A DNA stretch of 16,225 bases from Flavobacterium sp. (GCA_030151565.1 JASLDM010000096.1:1-16225), one strand, 5' to 3'. Shown: positions 1-7,616, numbered from the stretch's first letter. Notes: a model not told the origin generated them from the letters alone. Program-made: numbers and translations.

Positions 1-1444
1 ATATGACTACGCTCAAAACGGTGTGGAGTTAAAAAGAAACATTCGCGAGTACTGGTGGAAATCAATGGTACAAATGCACGAAAATATTGTAGGAATAGAT
101 GCCTCAATCTTTATGCATCCAACCACTTGGAAAGCCTCTGGACACGTTGACGCTTTTAACGACCCGTTAATTGATAACAAAGACAGTAAAAAAAGATACC
201 GAGCAGACGTCTTACTGGAAGACTACTGTGAGAAACTATATCAAAAAGCACAGAAAGAAATCGAGAAAGCTAAAAAACGCTTTGGTGAGTCTTTCGACGA
301 AGAACAATTTGTAGCGACCAACCCAAGAGTTGTAGATTACTTAGCTAAGAAAAAAGAAATCTTAGAACGTATGGCTCGTGGATTAGACTCAGGAGATTTA
401 GCTGATGTAAAAGCATTATTCGAAGAGTTGGAAATTGCAGACCCAGAAACAGGTTCTAAAAACTGGACTGAGGTACGTCAATTCAACTTGATGTTTGGTA
501 CGAAACTAGGTGCTTCTGCGGACTCTGCTATGGATTTATACTTACGTCCTGAAACAGCGCAAGGTATTTTCGTAAACTTCTTAAACGTTCAAAAAACAGG
601 ACGTATGAAGATTCCTTTTGGTATCGCTCAAACAGGAAAAGCCTTCCGTAACGAAATCGTTGCAAGACAGTTCATCTTCCGTATGCGTGAGTTTGAACAA
701 ATGGAAATGCAATTCTTCGTGAAACCCGGAGAAGAAATGAAATACTATGAGTACTGGAAAGCGACTCGTCACAAATGGCACTTATCTTTAGGTTTGGGAG
801 CTGAAAACTACCGTTTCCACGACCACGAGAAATTAGCGCACTATGCGAATGCTGCTACTGATATCGAGTTTAACTTCCCTTTTGGATTTAAAGAATTAGA
901 AGGGATCCACTCTCGTACTGATTTTGACTTGAAAGCACATGAGAAATTCTCAGGTAAAAAACTTCAATTCTTTGACAACGAGACCAACTCCTCTTATGTT
1001 CCTTACGTAGTAGAAACATCTGTAGGTCTTGACCGTATGTTCTTATCTGTTTTCTCTAAATCACTTCAAGAAGAAACCTTAGAAGATGGAAGCACAAGAA
1101 CCGTATTGAAATTACCTGCCGTATTAGCTCCTACAAAAGCAGCTATTTTACCGTTGGTTAAAAAAGATGGTTTACCAGAAATCGCAAAAGAGATCATTGA
1201 AGATTTGAAATGGGATTTCAACGTTGCTTATGATGAAAAAGATGCTGTTGGACGTCGTTACCGTCGTGCTGATGCATTAGGTACGCCATTCTGCATTACA
1301 GTGGACCACCAAACCTTAGAAGACAAAACAGTTACTATTCGCCACAGAGATACGATGAAACAAGACCGTGTAGCAATTGCCGATCTTAAAAACATCATCA
1401 ACGAAGAGGTGTCTATCAAAAACTGGTTGAAAAAGATGCAATAA
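1..1444 (+). CDS. glyQS: Glycyl-tRNA synthetase, 5'-truncated by window edge
   Basis: Charges tRNA-Gly with glycine in the cytoplasm. The reading frame is already open at base 2 (residues YDYAQNGVELKRN, a conserved GlyRS N-terminal stretch), so the start codon lies outside the window; I infer that about 30-35 residues are missing. GTG at position 23 is an internal Val codon, not a start. About 480 residues are visible. Class II catalytic features are present: motif 2 with FRNEI (about 644-658) followed by the REFEQME segment, and motif 3 with VGLDRMF (about 1021-1041). The C-terminal anticodon-binding domain begins around LAPTKAAILPL and contains GRRYRRADALGTPF. The family is the single-chain alpha2 type also found in eukaryotes, archaea and Bacteroidota, not the alpha2-beta2 GlyQ/GlyS type. 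The gene stands alone, followed 27 bp downstream by a strong terminator. Confidence 0.97.
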   Translation, partial: YDYAQNGVELKRNIREYWWKSMVQMHENIVGIDASIFMHPTTWKASGHVDAFNDPLIDNKDSKKRYRADVLLEDYCEKLYQKAQKEIEKAKKRFGESFDEEQFVATNPRVVDYLAKKKEILERMARGLDSGDLADVKALFEELEIADPETGSKNWTEVRQFNLMFGTKLGASADSAMDLYLRPETAQGIFVNFLNVQKTGRMKIPFGIAQTGKAFRNEIVARQFIFRMREFEQMEMQFFVKPGEEMKYYEYWKATRHKWHLSLGLGAENYRFHDHEKLAHYANAATDIEFNFPFGFKELEGIHSRTDFDLKAHEKFSGKKLQFFDNETNSSYVPYVVETSVGLDRMFLSVFSKSLQEETLEDGSTRTVLKLPAVLAPTKAAILPLVKKDGLPEIAKEIIEDLKWDFNVAYDEKDAVGRRYRRADALGTPFCITVDHQTLEDKTVTIRHRDTMKQDRVAIADLKNIINEEVSIKNWLKKMQ

Positions 1445-1471
1445 TCATCTTACATCAACTCTAAATACATG

Positions 1472-1510
1472 AAACCGAAACTGTTAAAAAAACAGTTTCG
1501 GTTTTTTTTT
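1472..1510 (+). terminator. Rho-independent terminator of the glycyl-tRNA synthetase gene
   Basis: A perfect 14-bp stem (1472-1485 with 1491-1504) encloses a 5-nt A loop and runs into an unbroken T tract ending at 1510. The outer A/T pairs overlap the T tract. It starts 27 bp after the GlyRS stop codon. Confidence 0.93.
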
Positions 1511-1599
1511 AACTCTATTTCACCATCCTTTTCGTATATTAGAGTCACTTAAAAGCTACTTCTTAATCTACATTAAGTATTTTTTTATAAAAAGGTACC

Positions 1600-1607
1600 T
1601 AAATTTG
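1600..1607 (+). promoter_or_regulatory. Candidate -7 box of the YceI gene promoter
   Basis: TAAATTTG matches the Bacteroidota -7 consensus TAnnTTTG exactly and lies 21 bp before the ATG at 1629. I see no good -33 TTTG at the usual distance. If this box is real, transcription starts near 1612-1615, which places the TTG at 1605 inside the promoter and rules it out as a start codon. Confidence 0.5.
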
Positions 1608-1628
1608 TTAAACATAAAATCAAAAAAT

Positions 1629-2204
1629 ATGAAAAAAATATCATTATTACTTGTTGCTGTTCTTTTTTCAGTAACTAGTTTCGCACAATCAACGTGGACC
1701 GTTGATCCTATGCACTCATTTTTGAATTTTTCGGTAAAACATTTAGGGATTTCATTTGTTGACGGAAAATTCGATCAGTATGAGGGAACGTATACTGGAA
1801 CAAAAGAAGATTTATCTGACGGCGTATTTAACTTTACAATCAAAACAAATAGCATCAACACTGGTGTAGAAATGCGAGATAATCACTTGCGAAGTGGAGA
1901 TTTCTTTGATGTAGAAAAGTACCCTACTCTAACTTTCGAATCAAAAAGTATTAAAAAAGTAAAAGGTCAACACTATCAGTTAGATGGTTTTATAACAATA
2001 AAAGGGATTAAAAAACCTATCAGCTTTGACTTAAATTATGGCGGTTCACTAAAAGACGACGGGAATGGAAATGAACGCATTGGTTTTCAAGCAAAAACCA
2101 CTTTAAATCGCTTTGATTTTGACATTGCATACGATCCTACTGGACAAGCAATTGCTCAAGATATTGCACTAATTATCAATTTAGAGTTTATCAAAAATAA
2201 ATAA
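1629..2204 (+). CDS. YceI family secreted polyisoprenoid-binding-like protein
   Basis: YceI proteins are small lipocalin-like beta-barrels in the periplasm that bind long isoprenoid or other lipid ligands; the physiological role in this organism is unknown. From the ATG at 1629 the product is 191 residues, the usual family length. It begins with a signal peptide (MKKISLLLVAVLFSVTSFAQ), with cleavage likely at or next to FAQ. Family signatures visible are WTVDPMHSFLNFSVKHLG near residues 23-40, MRDNHLRSGDFFDVEKYP in the middle, and ITIKGIKKPISFDL in the second half. The frame is open from a TTG at 1605, but that codon lies within a TAnnTTTG promoter box and would put extra residues before the signal peptide, so I use ATG 1629. 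The gene appears monocistronic and faces a convergent gene across a shared terminator. Confidence 0.93.
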   Translation: MKKISLLLVAVLFSVTSFAQSTWTVDPMHSFLNFSVKHLGISFVDGKFDQYEGTYTGTKEDLSDGVFNFTIKTNSINTGVEMRDNHLRSGDFFDVEKYPTLTFESKSIKKVKGQHYQLDGFITIKGIKKPISFDLNYGGSLKDDGNGNERIGFQAKTTLNRFDFDIAYDPTGQAIAQDIALIINLEFIKNK

Positions 2205-2242
2205 TCCTTACAACTAAAGTTTTTTAATTTGTTATTTTAGCT

Positions 2243-2274
2243 AAAGAGTCCTTGTACAAATACAAGGACTCTTT
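2243..2274. terminator. Bidirectional terminator between convergent genes
   Basis: A perfect 14-bp stem (2243-2256 with 2261-2274) has a 4-nt loop CAAA and is followed on the plus strand by TATTTA, with TTT inside the stem. It serves the YceI gene on the plus strand. It also lies 4 bp from the stop codon of the minus-strand Rossmann protein, although on that strand the T run is only the stem's own TTT. Confidence 0.85.
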
Positions 2275-2277
2275 TAT

Positions 2278-2913
2278 TTAACGACTAATTTCTGACGCTT
2301 CAACACTATAAATACCTGATTGATCCAGTATAGCTTCATCAATCATTATAGAGGCTAATCTCGAAACCAGAACAGCTTTATAGTTCTTCAATATTCCTAT
2401 CTTATTACAAAAAACCAATATTTTTTCCATCAAACGCTCTCCTGCCCGATCAGAGTTTGGTCGTAGAAGCAAACTTGGCCTCAAAATCACCAATCGCTGA
2501 AAAGATAAAGAACAAACTGCCTCTTCCAACTGCCCTTTCATTTTACTATAAAAAAACAACGCATTTGAATGCGCTCCTTTAGCAGAAACCAAAACAAATT
2601 TAGATACCTTATTTTCAGCACAACTTCTTGCAAAATCATATTGATATTGATAATCTACTTCCCACTGCTTTTCTTTACTACCTGCCTGCTTTAATGTTGT
2701 GCCCAAACAAGAAAACCCTACGTCGCCAACAACCAAATCACTCCAAGATTCACTTTTTTTGAAATCAACAATATGCGCTCTTAATTTAGGATGAGAAACT
2801 CCTATGTTTCTACGAGCAAAAATTACTACTTCCGTAAAACGAGAATCCTCTAACAATTTTGCTATCAATTCCTTACCAGTAGCCCCAGAGGCGCCAATTA
2901 CAAGTGCTTTCAT
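2278..2913 (-). CDS. NAD(P)-binding Rossmann-fold protein, HTATIP2/YbjT-like atypical SDR
   Basis: This 211-residue protein opens with a beta strand and the dinucleotide-binding glycine motif GASGATG (residues 7-13), followed by an FARR segment around residue 32 that could contact NADP phosphate. Further atypical SDR features are CLGTTLKQAGS (69-79), a strand ending in VSAKGAHS (109-116), a Y-x3-K pair (Y122, K126) and RPSLLLRP (145-152). This resembles the NAD(P)H-binding group containing human TIP30/HTATIP2. The substrate and reaction cannot be deduced from the sequence. It is the last gene of a three-gene minus-strand operon, 21 bp after the YchJ-like gene, and its stop codon abuts the bidirectional terminator. 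Family assignment is confident; a specific function is not. Confidence 0.85.
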   Translation of the reverse strand: MKALVIGASGATGKELIAKLLEDSRFTEVVIFARRNIGVSHPKLRAHIVDFKKSESWSDLVVGDVGFSCLGTTLKQAGSKEKQWEVDYQYQYDFARSCAENKVSKFVLVSAKGAHSNALFFYSKMKGQLEEAVCSLSFQRLVILRPSLLLRPNSDRAGERLMEKILVFCNKIGILKNYKAVLVSRLASIMIDEAILDQSGIYSVEASEISR

Positions 2914-2934
2914 AATAATTGATTATGTATACTT

Positions 2935-3312
2935 TTAGTTACCCTCCACAAAATACCATTTATCATCTTCATATTTAAAAAGAGATTCTTCTAGATGAAC
3001 TTGAGGCTGAAGTTGCTTGTCTAAATAAAAGGCTTTGAAACATACAATAGTTTCCGAGTACTTTTGAACCTCCAATTTCATCCAAGTACTTTCTTTTGCC
3101 CATAATTCAATATCCTTCTTTTTATAAAACCGCCTATTTTTAGGCAAAGTTGTTTCTATAATATAATCCACACACGCTAATACATACGCTGTATATCGAG
3201 AACGCATTAACGCAACCGCCGTAGGCGCTTGCTTTGCACTTGTCAAGTATGGTTCGCAACACTGCACGTAGAGTTGTCCACTGCAACAAGGACACCTTTC
3301 AACTTTACTCAT
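2935..3312 (-). CDS. YchJ-like (UPF0225) SEC-C motif protein
   Basis: This is a 125-residue protein with an N-terminal SEC-C zinc-binding motif: C7-x-C9 ... C18-C19 within CPCCSGQLYVQCC. The rest matches the YchJ/UPF0225 pattern, with LMRSRYTAYV (around residues 38-47), a stretch around WMKLEV, and an NTF2-like C-terminal part ending in KWYFVEGN. The SEC-C motif was first described in the C-terminal tail of SecA, where it binds zinc; the role of YchJ proteins is not well established. E. coli YchJ is longer (about 150 residues) and has a second cysteine motif at the C-terminus, which is absent here. The ATG shares one base with the stop codon of the upstream 64-residue gene (TAATG), indicating translational coupling. 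Confidence 0.88.
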   Translation of the reverse strand: MSKVERCPCCSGQLYVQCCEPYLTSAKQAPTAVALMRSRYTAYVLACVDYIIETTLPKNRRFYKKKDIELWAKESTWMKLEVQKYSETIVCFKAFYLDKQLQPQVHLEESLFKYEDDKWYFVEGN

Positions 3313-3506
3313 TAAATTTTATTTTCTAAGTCTTCTAGAATTTTCAAAAACTTACCGTATCGAACGATTTCCTCATCTGCTTGTGCAAAATCCAATTGTT
3401 CGTATATATCTTCCCTTAAAATGGTTATTTTCTCAATTGCTTCATCCGACTTCTTTTGTGCCACCAAAACGAGCAATTGCATAACTTCTTGTTCTAACTT
3501 TTCCAA
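3312..3506 (-). CDS. Small hypothetical helical protein, first gene of the YchJ-like operon
   Basis: I do not recognise this 64-residue protein. It is rich in Glu, Lys, Leu and Ile in an amphipathic pattern, predicted by eye to form two or three alpha helices (for example QEVMQLLVLVAQKK and KFLKILEDLENKI). There is no signal peptide, cysteine or membrane segment, so it is probably cytosolic. The 5' end is uncertain: the longest frame starts at TTG (3506), with an in-frame stop three codons upstream, and the first ATG is at residue 9 (3482), giving 56 residues. A promoter-like box ends 24 bp before the TTG, so either start fits. It is probably a real gene because its stop overlaps the next gene's ATG and it sits directly behind a promoter candidate. 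Confidence 0.65.
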   Translation of the reverse strand: MEKLEQEVMQLLVLVAQKKSDEAIEKITILREDIYEQLDFAQADEEIVRYGKFLKILEDLENKI

Positions 3507-3529
3507 TTCGTTTTATTTATTTATAAAGA

Positions 3530-3562
3530 CAAAGGTATAACCTTCTGAGTAAATTAATCAAC
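3530..3562 (-). promoter_or_regulatory. Candidate promoter of the small protein / YchJ-like / Rossmann operon
   Basis: On the minus strand GTTG (3559-3562) is followed after 21 nt by TACCTTTG (3530-3537), an exact TAnnTTTG match. The expected transcription start is near 3524, about 18 nt before the TTG of the first gene. The box lies in the 95-bp divergent intergenic region shared with the ComF-family gene. Confidence 0.6.
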
Positions 3563-3576
3563 TAAAATATTTTCAC

Positions 3577-3584
3577 TAACTTTA
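3577..3584 (+). promoter_or_regulatory. Weak candidate -7 box of the ComF-family gene
   Basis: TAACTTTA matches TAnnTTTG at seven of eight positions and ends 17 bp before the ATG at 3602. No TTTG is seen at the expected -33 distance. It is proposed mainly on position. Confidence 0.3.
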
Positions 3585-3601
3585 ATACAAAGAATATATT
3601 T

Positions 3602-4282
3602 ATGCTCAAAGATCTAATAAACCTTGTTTTTCCAAAGTTGTGTTTTGGATGTCAAGAAATTTTACTAGAGAATGAAAACATTCTTTGTGTGAATTGTCTT
3701 GCACATTTGCCCTATACAAATCAACATAAAATTACAGATAACGCTGCGTATCAGAAATTCTATGGACGAATCCCCATAGAGTTTGCAGCTTGTTTTTTAT
3801 ATTATTCTAAGAAGGGAAAGATTCAAAATTTGATTCACCAATTAAAATACAACAACCATCCCGAAATTAGTTATTATTTAGGAAAAATGTATGCATTACA
3901 ATTAAAAGAGACGTCGTTGGACCTTTCTTTTGATGCTATAATCCCTACTCCTCTTCACCTAGACAAAATGAAAAGCAGAGGTTATAATCAAGTTGCAGGT
4001 TTCGCAGAAGCACTTGCAGAGGTTTTTAAAATCCCTATTGAAAATAACATTCTTTACAAAACAAAGAATATCAAATCGCAAACTAAAAAAAATCTATTTG
4101 AAAGAACTTCTAAAACTGAGGAAAAGTTTGAAGTTCGATTTACAGACGAGCATTATGGAAAACATTTTCTTTTGATTGACGATATTTTGACGACAGGCGG
4201 CACCCTAGAGTCTTGCGGAAAAAAGTTGCTTCAAATCCCGAATTCAAAACTTAGCTTACTTTGTTTAGCTTATACGCTATAA
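3602..4282 (+). CDS. ComF family phosphoribosyltransferase-like protein
   Basis: This 226-residue protein has the ComF/GntX layout. The N-terminal zinc-finger-like module has C14-x2-C17 and C29-x2-C32. The C-terminal type I phosphoribosyltransferase domain includes PTPLHLDKMKSRGYNQ (115-130), a loop with SQTKKNLFERT (159-169), and the PRPP-binding signature LLIDDILTTGGT (190-201). ComF proteins support DNA uptake during transformation in several bacteria, probably in the cytosol with helicase partners; the enzymatic activity of the PRTase fold is not established. No other competence gene is visible here, so involvement in natural transformation is inferred only from the family. It is followed 67 bp later, on the same strand, by the Ig-like lipoprotein. 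Confidence 0.92.
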   Translation: MLKDLINLVFPKLCFGCQEILLENENILCVNCLAHLPYTNQHKITDNAAYQKFYGRIPIEFAACFLYYSKKGKIQNLIHQLKYNNHPEISYYLGKMYALQLKETSLDLSFDAIIPTPLHLDKMKSRGYNQVAGFAEALAEVFKIPIENNILYKTKNIKSQTKKNLFERTSKTEEKFEVRFTDEHYGKHFLLIDDILTTGGTLESCGKKLLQIPNSKLSLLCLAYTL

Positions 4283-4293
4283 ACTTTTAATCG

Positions 4294-4319
4294 CTATATT
4301 TTATTACTAAAAAATATAG
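4294..4319 (+). terminator. Weak AT-rich hairpin after the ComF-family gene
   Basis: A 9-bp inverted repeat CTATATTTT (4294-4302) / AAAATATAG (4311-4319) with an 8-nt loop is followed by TTGTTTCTTT. It is 11 bp downstream of the ComF stop codon. The stem is almost entirely A/T, so termination would be inefficient; it may simply reflect base composition. Confidence 0.3.
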
Positions 4320-4322
4320 TTG

Positions 4323-4330
4323 TTTCTTTG
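4323..4330 (+). promoter_or_regulatory. Weak candidate -7 box of the Ig-like lipoprotein gene
   Basis: TTTCTTTG matches TAnnTTTG at seven of eight positions and ends 19 bp before the ATG at 4350. No -33 element is evident. If it is used, the TTG at 4320 cannot be the translation start. Confidence 0.25.
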
Positions 4331-4349
4331 CTCCATAAACGTTTTTCAT

Positions 4350-5948
4350 ATGATTAAAGCTCGCTTTCTTATCGCTTTTGTGATCGTAACTCTATGTTTT
4401 TCCAATTGTGCCAAACGCGGCTACATTACTGGAGGAGAAATCGATACCTTACCACCAGTTTTACTTTCTAGTAATCCGAAAAACTTATCAATCAATTTCG
4501 ACAAAAAGGAATTCAAGCTTTATTTTGATGAATATGTGAAATTAAAAAACATCAATCAGAATTTAATTGTGTCTCCTCCAATGGACGAAATGCCCGACAT
4601 TACTCCAATGGGCAATGCAAGCAAAGTAGTTACTATAAAAATTAAAGACACCTTAAGGCCAAACACAACCTATAGCTTTAATTTTGGCGAAAGTATTGCA
4701 GACAATAACGAAGGAAACGTATTTCCTCAACTTAAATACATTTTTTCAACAGGAGAATACATCGATTCATTAAAAATAAGTGGAACTATTCATTCTATAC
4801 ATCAACGCAAAACAGACAACTTTGTAAATGTAATGCTATATGATGCAACTACTTTTACCGATTCGACTGTTTATAAAGAAAAACCACTTTACGTTACCAA
4901 TACATTAGATAGCCTTACAAGTTTCACTATAGAAAACATCAAAGAAGGAAGCTATAAAATTATTGCGTTAAAAGATAAAAACAATAATTACAAATTTGAC
5001 CCTGCTCAAGATAAAATAGCCTTTTTAGAACAAACAATTACCGTTCCTACTGAAGAAAACTTGGCTTTAAACCTTTTTAAATCCGAAGAGAAATTTAAAG
5101 CTCACCGTCCTTCACAAGTTTCAGAAAATAAATGGTTTCTTCCATATAACGGAAATACAGATAGTATTAAAGTTAGTATTTTCAATAATGAAGAACGATT
5201 ATCTAGTCTTGTCACAAAGCTTTCTGGAAAAGATAGTTTACAAGTTTGGTTGCCTAAAATTGAAACAGACTCTTTATACTTCGATGTGCAGAATCGTGAA
5301 TTTTCAGAACGATTTACTGTCCGCCCTAGAGTCAAAATGAAAACAGTGGATACATTAAGTATTAGTGCAAAACAAACAAATGTTTTGGAACTTAGAGATC
5401 AATTTGTTTTAATAGCTAAAACACCTGTCTCAAAAATAGACTCTTCAAAAATTTTGTTTACAGACAAAGATTCTACTACTATTCCTTTCACATTTATAAA
5501 TGAAGTTCAAGAACAAAGCATACTTTTTGACTTTGAAAAAAAAGAGTTAGAAAACTATAAAATGGAATTACTTCCTGGAGCAATTACAGATTTTTTTGGT
5601 CAAGAAAATGACTCCCTTTTATTTCGCTTCAAAACAAAAGAAAAAACAGACTATGGGAATTTAACTGTAAAGTTGCAAAACGTAAAACGATTCCCTTTTA
5701 TACTTGAAATTTTAGACAGCAAAGAAAATGTAGTAGCACAACATTACAGTGAAAACGAAACTTCAATCCCTTTTTTACTATTACCCCCTAGAATATACCT
5801 ATTACGTTTAATATACGATGATAATAAAAATAGAAAATGGGACTCAGGTTATTATTTCGACCAAATTCAACCTGAAGAAGTGATCTATTATCCAGAAGAA
5901 TTGGATGTTAGGGCGAATTGGGATATTGAACAGATTTTCGATTTGTAA
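4350..5948 (+). CDS. Ig-like (Big_5/SbsA-type) domain lipoprotein
   Basis: The product is 532 residues from the ATG at 4350. It has a lipoprotein signal peptide with a hydrophobic core (FLIAFVIVTLCF) and the lipobox FSNC, C20 being the predicted acylated residue. No acidic residues follow C20 directly (AKRGYITGG), so the surface lipoprotein export signal described in some Bacteroidota is not apparent. Residues about 34-140 form the SbsA-type Ig-like domain (DTLPPVLLSSNPKNLSINF, FDEYVKL, PNTTYSFNFGESIADNNEG). More beta-rich segments follow, and the end is characteristic of the Bacteroidota family (YLLRLIYDDNKNRKWDSGYY, then ELDVRANWDIEQ). Role unknown; presumably an envelope-anchored structural or carbohydrate-facing protein. 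A longer frame from TTG 4320 would put ten extra residues in front of the signal peptide and is rejected. Confidence 0.88.
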   Translation: MIKARFLIAFVIVTLCFSNCAKRGYITGGEIDTLPPVLLSSNPKNLSINFDKKEFKLYFDEYVKLKNINQNLIVSPPMDEMPDITPMGNASKVVTIKIKDTLRPNTTYSFNFGESIADNNEGNVFPQLKYIFSTGEYIDSLKISGTIHSIHQRKTDNFVNVMLYDATTFTDSTVYKEKPLYVTNTLDSLTSFTIENIKEGSYKIIALKDKNNNYKFDPAQDKIAFLEQTITVPTEENLALNLFKSEEKFKAHRPSQVSENKWFLPYNGNTDSIKVSIFNNEERLSSLVTKLSGKDSLQVWLPKIETDSLYFDVQNREFSERFTVRPRVKMKTVDTLSISAKQTNVLELRDQFVLIAKTPVSKIDSSKILFTDKDSTTIPFTFINEVQEQSILFDFEKKELENYKMELLPGAITDFFGQENDSLLFRFKTKEKTDYGNLTVKLQNVKRFPFILEILDSKENVVAQHYSENETSIPFLLLPPRIYLLRLIYDDNKNRKWDSGYYFDQIQPEEVIYYPEELDVRANWDIEQIFDL

Positions 5949-5949
5949 T

Positions 5950-5984
5950 AAAAAAAGGAGCTATTTTAAATAGCTCCTTTTTTT
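5950..5984. terminator. Bidirectional terminator between convergent genes
   Basis: The stem GGAGCTA (5957-5963) / TAGCTCC (5971-5977), with loop TTTTAAA, is flanked by A7 on the left and T7 on the right, giving 14 pairs in all and a T tract on both strands. It starts right after the lipoprotein stop and ends 3 bp before the stop codon of the minus-strand amidase. Confidence 0.93.
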
Positions 5985-5987
5985 ATA

Positions 5988-6755
5988 TTATTCCATCTCA
6001 AAAACATCAGCGTCTTCTAAAAAGCCAAATCGTTTCCTAGCTTTATCTTGACTCATTTTATCAAGAACTAAGTAAGCAACTTGACTCCCTTTTAACGGCT
6101 CTTGTAAATAGTGTCCTAAAAAATCCAATACTTGTGAATGCCCCGTATACTTATTTCCTTGCTCATCTTCACCCGAACGGTTCACTCCAATTACATAACT
6201 CATATTTTCGATAGCACGTGCTTTTAACAAACTATCCCAAGCATAAATTCGCTGATCAGGCCAACTTGCCACATATAACAACAAATCGTAAACAGCATGT
6301 GTATTTCTAGAAAAAGCTGGAAAACGCAAATCATAACATACCAAAGGACAAATGCGCCATCCTTTATAAGTAACAATTAAACGCTTCTTCCCTGGCAAAT
6401 AAACCTTTTCTTCACCTGCTAAGGAAAAAAGATGTCGCTTATCATAGGTTTGAAACGTACCGTCGGGATACACAAAAAACAAACGGTTGTAATACCCTTC
6501 CTCTTCTTTTACCACAACACTTCCTGTTAGGGCAAATTGATGGGTTTTAGCGACTTTCTGCATCCAAAGAAGTAATTCACCATCCATAGTAGCAAAAGCT
6601 TGATCTGGACGCATTGTAAAGCCTGAAGAAAACATTTCAGGAAGAATTACCAAATCAACGTCACGGTCTATTGTTTCAAATGTACTATTGAAGTTTTTTA
6701 TGTTTTCTGACACTTGTTCCCAAACCAATGGGGCTTGCACTAAAGCTATCTTCAT
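5988..6755 (-). CDS. Nitrilase-superfamily omega-amidase, YafV-like
   Basis: The product is a 255-residue cytosolic carbon-nitrogen hydrolase. The Glu-Lys-Cys triad is visible: E40 in LVILPEMFSSGF, K106 in YDKRHLFSLAGE and C140 in RICPLVCYDLRFP. The motif set, including SSGFTM, KRHLFSLAGE and a WPDQR segment around residue 165, points to the YafV/NIT2-type omega-amidase group, and the length matches E. coli YafV. The known reaction of that group is hydrolysis of alpha-ketoglutaramate or alpha-ketosuccinamate to the keto acid and ammonia, salvaging products of glutamine transaminases; that this protein does the same is inferred. It follows the unrecognised exported protein on the same strand with a 53-bp gap and may share its transcript. 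Confidence 0.92.
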   Translation of the reverse strand: MKIALVQAPLVWEQVSENIKNFNSTFETIDRDVDLVILPEMFSSGFTMRPDQAFATMDGELLLWMQKVAKTHQFALTGSVVVKEEEGYYNRLFFVYPDGTFQTYDKRHLFSLAGEEKVYLPGKKRLIVTYKGWRICPLVCYDLRFPAFSRNTHAVYDLLLYVASWPDQRIYAWDSLLKARAIENMSYVIGVNRSGEDEQGNKYTGHSQVLDFLGHYLQEPLKGSQVAYLVLDKMSQDKARKRFGFLEDADVFEME

Positions 6756-6783
6756 TTGATTATATCATTTAGGATTTCTATGA

Positions 6784-6791
6784 CAAAAATA
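6784..6791 (-). promoter_or_regulatory. Weak candidate -7 box of the omega-amidase gene
   Basis: On the minus strand this reads TATTTTTG, an exact TAnnTTTG match ending 28 bp before the ATG at 6755. No TTTG lies at the expected -33 position, which would fall in the 3' end of the upstream gene. It may allow expression separate from that gene. Confidence 0.3.
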
Positions 6792-6808
6792 GGCAATATA
6801 AATCACGC

Positions 6809-7594
6809 CTAATCTTTTTGCGATCCACAAAACTCATTGTATTTGTCAATAAAGTGTTTTTGAATTGAAAAGTAACGTTCAGAAAGAAGCATAAATTTTG
6901 CCACCTTTTTACTATAACCATTTTCCATTGCCTTATTAATAAACTCCGATTTATTCTTTTTTAAGGCTTTCCAGTCAGCAGTTAAAATATCTTTACCTCC
7001 TTCGCCTTCTAGGAACGTATTTTTGACATATTCCTGATACTCTGGACAATTAATACCTAGTGGCAACATCTGCTCAGCAGTGCCTTTAATCCCACGACGA
7101 TCTAACGCAGAAATCATGAAAAAATACTCTTCCCCTCCTACTTGAATATAGTTATCATTTCCGATCAACTGATTGTCATAAAAGTGCATAACCTTATTCA
7201 CCTTAATATCGCCTATTTGTTGCAACGGATGGAACTCAGTGTGATAGGTATCTATAAAAACACTTTTATTTTTTACATGTCGAATTCGTAAAGGATAATA
7301 AGTAGACGTTTTTTCGTTGGACTTGCGATCACTTAAAGTGATATACTTAACATCAGCTGAAGATACTTTTGTAAAATCGTCGCTAGAAGCTTCCTTAAAC
7401 TTAAAATACAATGGATCCTCTTCGCGCTCACCAAATAACGGTTCATTATTTTTTACAATACCATTAACCATTGTACCGTCTTTATAGACTAACAATGCGT
7501 TTCCTGATTTCTTGTGAACACCTAGTTCTAAAAATTGAGCTTGCACACTCCCTATTCCAGTAAAAAAAAGAGTAGCTAGTAAAATTGACTTCAT
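6809..7594 (-). CDS. Exported protein of unknown function
   Basis: I do not recognise this 261-residue protein. It starts with a clear signal peptide (MKSILLATLFFTGIGSVQAQ, likely cleavage after VQA), so the mature part of about 240 residues should be periplasmic or secreted. It has no lipobox, no further membrane segment and no obvious catalytic motif. The first half looks beta-rich, with short strands such as NALLVYKDGTMVNGIV and PLYFKFKEASSDDF. The last 70 residues look helical and rich in Lys (LTADWKALKKNKSEFI, SKKVAKFMLLSERYF). Two cysteines occur in the mature part (in GINCPEY and EFCGSQ). The gene has a good Bacteroidota-type promoter upstream and precedes the omega-amidase gene by 53 bp. 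Confidence 0.85.
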   Translation of the reverse strand: MKSILLATLFFTGIGSVQAQFLELGVHKKSGNALLVYKDGTMVNGIVKNNEPLFGEREEDPLYFKFKEASSDDFTKVSSADVKYITLSDRKSNEKTSTYYPLRIRHVKNKSVFIDTYHTEFHPLQQIGDIKVNKVMHFYDNQLIGNDNYIQVGGEEYFFMISALDRRGIKGTAEQMLPLGINCPEYQEYVKNTFLEGEGGKDILTADWKALKKNKSEFINKAMENGYSKKVAKFMLLSERYFSIQKHFIDKYNEFCGSQKD

Positions 7595-7616
7595 CTATAT
7601 TTGATTAAATTTTCCT

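Noticed and set aside
581..781. 66-codon minus-strand frame within the glycyl-tRNA synthetase gene
   Set aside because: It is antisense to the conserved motif 2 region of GlyRS; no promoter or recognisable product.
1605..1628. TTG start extending the YceI protein by eight residues
   Set aside because: The codon lies within a TAnnTTTG promoter box and the extension would precede an otherwise normal signal peptide; ATG 1629 is preferred.
3993..4175. 60-codon frame inside the ComF-family gene, same strand
   Set aside because: It covers the conserved phosphoribosyltransferase region in a different frame; a shadow.
5102..5335. 77-codon minus-strand frame inside the Ig-like lipoprotein gene
   Set aside because: Shadow of the coding strand; no start context, no family features.
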